DNA of 64,000 nt from Brevundimonas sp. G8 (GTDB taxonomy: Bacteria; Pseudomonadota; Alphaproteobacteria; Caulobacterales; Caulobacteraceae): positions 2,864,993 to 2,928,992 of the forward strand of contig NZ_LR732816.1 of assembly GCF_902506205.1 (NCBI RefSeq). Direction: 5' to 3'. The notes below the pieces were generated by a model. That model had not been told where the DNA came from. It did not search any database and was given only the letters and a program-made list of their open reading frames with translations. Shown in pieces: positions 61,516-64,000 of this stretch (position 1 is the first letter of the stretch; each line of letters begins with the position of its first letter). The position numbers and the translations under genes were made by a program.

Positions 61516-61591
<76 letters not shown>

Positions 61592-61746
61592 GACCGATCG
61601 TCTGCGTCTTCGGAGGCGAGAGGCCTTGCCGAAGGGCGCTCCTACTACCCAGCGGTTCGGGGGTTGGCAAGCGCTTTCGCAAACTTTCTTCGGCGGGGTA
61701 TGGTCCCTGTGGAATCAGCCGCGGCAAGCGGCGGGGGAGCGAGCAC

Positions 61747-63159
61747 ATGGCCTTCTGGAACCGGCGTCGATCGATCGATGTCATGATGGCGCCGCACGAC
61801 GGACCGCGGCTGAAGCCCACGCTGAGCTGGCCGCATCTTCTGGCCCTCGGCGTGGGGGCCATCGTCGGCACCGGCATCCTGACTCTGATCGGCGTGGGGG
61901 CCGGGCTGGCGGGGCCGGCGGTGCTGATCAGCTTTGGTCTGGCGGGTATTGTGTGCGCCTGTGCGGCCCTGGCCTATGCCGAGCTGTCGACCATGATGCC
62001 GACGGCGGGCAGCGCCTATACCTATTCCTATGCCGTGCTGGGCGAGATGATCGCCTGGGTCGTGGGGTGGAGCCTGATCCTGGAGTATTCGCTGGTGGTC
62101 TCGGCCGTGGCCGTAGGCTGGTCCGGATACGCCGTCGGCTTTCTGAGCGGGCTGGGGATCGACCTGCCGCTGGCGCTGGTCGCCGGGCCGCATGCGGGCG
62201 GGATCATCAACCTGCCGGCCGTGGCCATCATCGGGGTGGTTACGGGCCTGCTGCTGCTGGGCACCAAGGAGAGCGCGACGCTGAATGCGGTGCTGGTGCT
62301 GATCAAGATCGCGGCGCTGGTCGTGTTCGTGGCCATCGCCCTGCCGGCGTTCAAGCCCGAGCATTTCACGCCCTTCATGCCCAATGGCTTCGGCGCGCCC
62401 TTCGTCCAGACGGGGGTGATGGCGGCGGCGGCGATCATCTTCTTCGCCTTCTATGGGTTCGACGCCATCTCGACGGCGGCGGAAGAGACCAAGAAGCCCG
62501 AGCGCGACCTGGCCATCGGCATCGTCGGCTCCATGCTGATCTGCACGGCGCTGTATTTGGTCGTGGCGGCTGCAGCCATCGGCGCGCGTCCGGTGGCGAG
62601 CTTCGCCGACAGCCCCGAGCCCTTGGCGCTGATCCTGCGTGAGATGGGGCAGGGGACGGCGGCCCAGTGGATCGCGGCGGCGGCGGTGATCGCCCTGCCG
62701 ACCGTGCTGCTGGCCTTCCTGTTCGGTCAGAGCCGTATCTTCCTGGGCATGGCGCGCGATGGCCTGTTGCCGCGTCGCCTCGCCAAGGTGTCGAGCCGGG
62801 GCGTGCCGGCGGTGGTGACCGTGTTCACCGCCGTGGTGGTGGCGATCCTGGCGGGTCTGTTGCCGCTGGACGAACTGGCGTCGCTGGCCAATGCCGGGAC
62901 GCTGGCGGCCTTCTGCTCGGTCGGGGTGTGCCTGATCGTGCTGCGCATCCGCGAGCCGAACCGCAAGCGGGTGTTCAAGGCGCCGCTATGGCCGCTGGTG
63001 GGCGCGGTCAGCGTGATCGGCTGCATCATCTTCTTCCTGAGCCTGAAGCCGGTGACGCAGATCGGGTTCGTCGTCTGGAATGTGATCGGGATCGCCATCT
63101 ATCTGCTGTGGTCGTCCAAGAATTCGCGCCTGGCCAAGGGCGAGGAGACGGCAGCCTGA
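61747..63159 (+). CDS. APC-family amino acid permease
   Basis: The 470-residue inner-membrane protein has about 12 helices and the APC fold motif near helix 1 (GVGAIVGTGILTLIGVGAGL), TAGSAYTYSYAVLGEMIAWVVG and FFAFYGFDAISTAAEETKKPERD. These features match the cationic amino acid transporter group (YfnA/CAT-like), likely proton-coupled import. GGGGGAG precedes the ATG. The stop overlaps the next ATG (TGATG), so the Hpt protein is co-translated. The exact substrate cannot be set from sequence. Confidence 0.92.
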   Translation: MAFWNRRRSIDVMMAPHDGPRLKPTLSWPHLLALGVGAIVGTGILTLIGVGAGLAGPAVLISFGLAGIVCACAALAYAELSTMMPTAGSAYTYSYAVLGEMIAWVVGWSLILEYSLVVSAVAVGWSGYAVGFLSGLGIDLPLALVAGPHAGGIINLPAVAIIGVVTGLLLLGTKESATLNAVLVLIKIAALVVFVAIALPAFKPEHFTPFMPNGFGAPFVQTGVMAAAAIIFFAFYGFDAISTAAEETKKPERDLAIGIVGSMLICTALYLVVAAAAIGARPVASFADSPEPLALILREMGQGTAAQWIAAAAVIALPTVLLAFLFGQSRIFLGMARDGLLPRRLAKVSSRGVPAVVTVFTAVVVAILAGLLPLDELASLANAGTLAAFCSVGVCLIVLRIREPNRKRVFKAPLWPLVGAVSVIGCIIFFLSLKPVTQIGFVVWNVIGIAIYLLWSSKNSRLAKGEETAA

Positions 63160-63512
63160 TGGCGTTGCGCGATCTGACGGGCGCGGTCGATTTCGCCGTG
63201 CTGAACGGCATGACGGGCGGGGACGACGCCATCAACGAGGAGGTCTTGGGCCTGTTCGTCAACCAGGCCGGCCTGTGGTCCGTCATGCTGGACCCCAAGG
63301 CCGAGGGCTGGCGCGACGGGGTTCACACGATCCGGGGCGCGGCCGCGGGCATTGGGGCGCGAGACCTGGCGGCGATCTGCGCCGAGGCGGAAGGCGCGGA
63401 CCAGACGTTGGCCGCCCCGGCGCTGGAGCGGGTCCGGGATGCGCTTCAGGCGGCACTGGCGGATGTCGCGGCCTATCGCCACGAGCTGATGCTGCGAGGC
63501 CTCAGGGCCTGA
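63159..63512 (+). CDS. Hpt-domain protein
   Basis: The 117-residue helical protein contains VHTIRGAAAGIGARDLAAIC, the phosphotransfer-domain signature with phospho-accepting His56. Hpt domains relay phosphate between a hybrid kinase and a response regulator. It is translationally coupled to an amino acid permease, which is an odd neighbour; one hybrid kinase is encoded at 14.4 kb but no link is shown. Confidence 0.8.
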   Translation: MALRDLTGAVDFAVLNGMTGGDDAINEEVLGLFVNQAGLWSVMLDPKAEGWRDGVHTIRGAAAGIGARDLAAICAEAEGADQTLAAPALERVRDALQAALADVAAYRHELMLRGLRA

Positions 63513-63522
63513 GGCCGTCGGG

Positions 63523-63577
63523 CGAAATTGCACTGCACTCCGAAAACGCGTGCAAAGTGCAAGAAAGTGCAATTTCG
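63523..63577. repeat. Array of TTGCACT/AGTGCAA heptamers with a 12-bp inverted repeat
   Basis: CGAAATTGCACT (63523-63534) and AGTGCAATTTCG (63566-63577) are exact reverse complements; between them lie a partial TGCACT and two further GTGCAA copies, giving five near-identical heptamers in 55 bp. It occupies the space between the Hpt stop and the convergent chorismate mutase gene. It looks like a multi-site protein-binding region or a hairpin; no T-run follows. Confidence 0.6.
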
Positions 63578-63722
63578 GCGGGCGGCGCGCAGCGATGTCA
63601 AAGACCGCTCGCATTATAGGGCCGCCCGAGGAGGCGTCAGGTCGATTGACGCTGCTGCGACTTAAGCGCTTGAAATCGGGCCGAACTTCTCTCGCCGATA
63701 GGATGGCTGGCGTTAGCGCAGC

Positions 63723-63995
63723 CTAGCTGCGCGTCCGGTCGTAGGTCGCGAACTCGTGGGCGATGCAGCGGTCGATGAGCAGGCGCCAGACGGGTTCGGC
63801 GATGTCGGGCGACAGGTGGTGGGCCTCCGCCGAGACCAGAACCTTGGCGACCACGTCGTCGATGCGCGCCTGGTCGAAGACGGCGTCGCGGTCGGGCTTG
63901 ATGCGGGCGGCGGCGTCCATGTAGCGCTGGCGCTCGGCCAGCAGGGCGACAAGGGCGCGGTCAAGTGCGTCGACGCCTTGGCGGACATCGGCCAT
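63723..63995 (-). CDS. Stand-alone chorismate mutase (AroQ class)
   Basis: The 90-residue all-helical protein matches AroQ chorismate mutases: VRQGVDALDRALVALLAERQRYMDAAARIK with the two N-terminal active-site Arg and a Lys, an Arg in DQARIDDVVAKV, and a C-terminal helix ending TYDRTRS. It converts chorismate to prephenate. It is a second mutase besides the domain at 1.8 kb, without fused domains or signal peptide. The start codon lies 5 bases from the window edge, so an upstream start cannot be excluded. Confidence 0.88.
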   Translation of the reverse strand: MADVRQGVDALDRALVALLAERQRYMDAAARIKPDRDAVFDQARIDDVVAKVLVSAEAHHLSPDIAEPVWRLLIDRCIAHEFATYDRTRS

Positions 63996-64000
63996 CGACT

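Overview
The window (about two-thirds G+C) reads as chromosome of a Caulobacteraceae bacterium, most likely Brevundimonas or a close relative. The best pointers are a MipZ division-positioning ATPase, a TipN-like polar coiled-coil protein, the alphaproteobacterial lptF-lptG-lptD-surA-pdxA-rsmA order, and abundant two-component proteins. The organism is inferred from gene content; no rRNA is present.

Layout. 1-2.6 kb: aromatic amino acid genes (3' end of a class II DAHP synthase, a prephenate dehydratase without ACT domain, and a chorismate mutase-domain protein preceded by a Tyr/Phe-rich leader peptide). 2.6-7.8 kb: panC, a SPOR lipoprotein, mipZ, a membrane DnaJ protein, a YceI lipoprotein and a cytochrome b561-YceI fusion. 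7.9-14.2 kb: fabD-fabG-acpP-fabF-mltG-yicC-gmk. 14.4-16.2 kb: a hybrid histidine kinase. 16.2-25.3 kb (minus strand): the outer-membrane biogenesis operon lptF-lptG-lptD-surA-pdxA-rsmA-aminotransferase. 25.5-28 kb: pepA, holC and two tandem I78-like small lipoproteins. 28-35.3 kb: LysR/pirin/DoxX, pip, a DUF423 protein, a degenerate C15-peptidase-like protein, the TipN-like protein and a 60-residue membrane protein. 35.4-42.9 kb: a phospholipase D-like protein, an EEP-fold protein, two TPM-domain proteins with LemA, folD and a secreted protein made of five PPC-like repeats. 42.9-44.7 kb: fni, then mntP under a yybP-ykoY manganese riboswitch. 44.7-53 kb: a complete histidine-utilisation locus, hutG-hutU-transporter-hutH (minus) divergent from hutF-hutC-hutI (plus), with a 14-bp palindrome between the arms that is the likely HutC operator. 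53.1-56.5 kb: a single-chain MmeI-like (type IIL) restriction-modification enzyme. 56.5-58.4 kb: an HWE histidine kinase with a single-domain response regulator. 58.5-64 kb: carboxylesterase, gor, tRNA-Lys(CTT), an APC permease, an Hpt protein and a small stand-alone chorismate mutase.

How the parts work together. The hut genes degrade histidine to glutamate by the five-step HutH-HutU-HutI-HutF-HutG route, presumably with import by the embedded BASS-family transporter and control by HutC. The lpt/surA genes place LPS and porins in the outer membrane; the fab genes make fatty acids and sit with mltG and gmk as a growth cluster. The most novel-looking items are the Tyr/Phe leader with mutually exclusive hairpins in front of the chorismate mutase gene, the dehydratase/mutase pair itself, the MmeI-like enzyme beside the hut locus, the transporter inside the hut operon, and the paired I78-like lipoproteins, the first of which appears to start at CTG inside holC. 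No CRISPR array, insertion sequence, prophage or rRNA was found. No gene-free stretch exceeds 300 bases; the longest (1527-1807) holds the leader and its hairpins.
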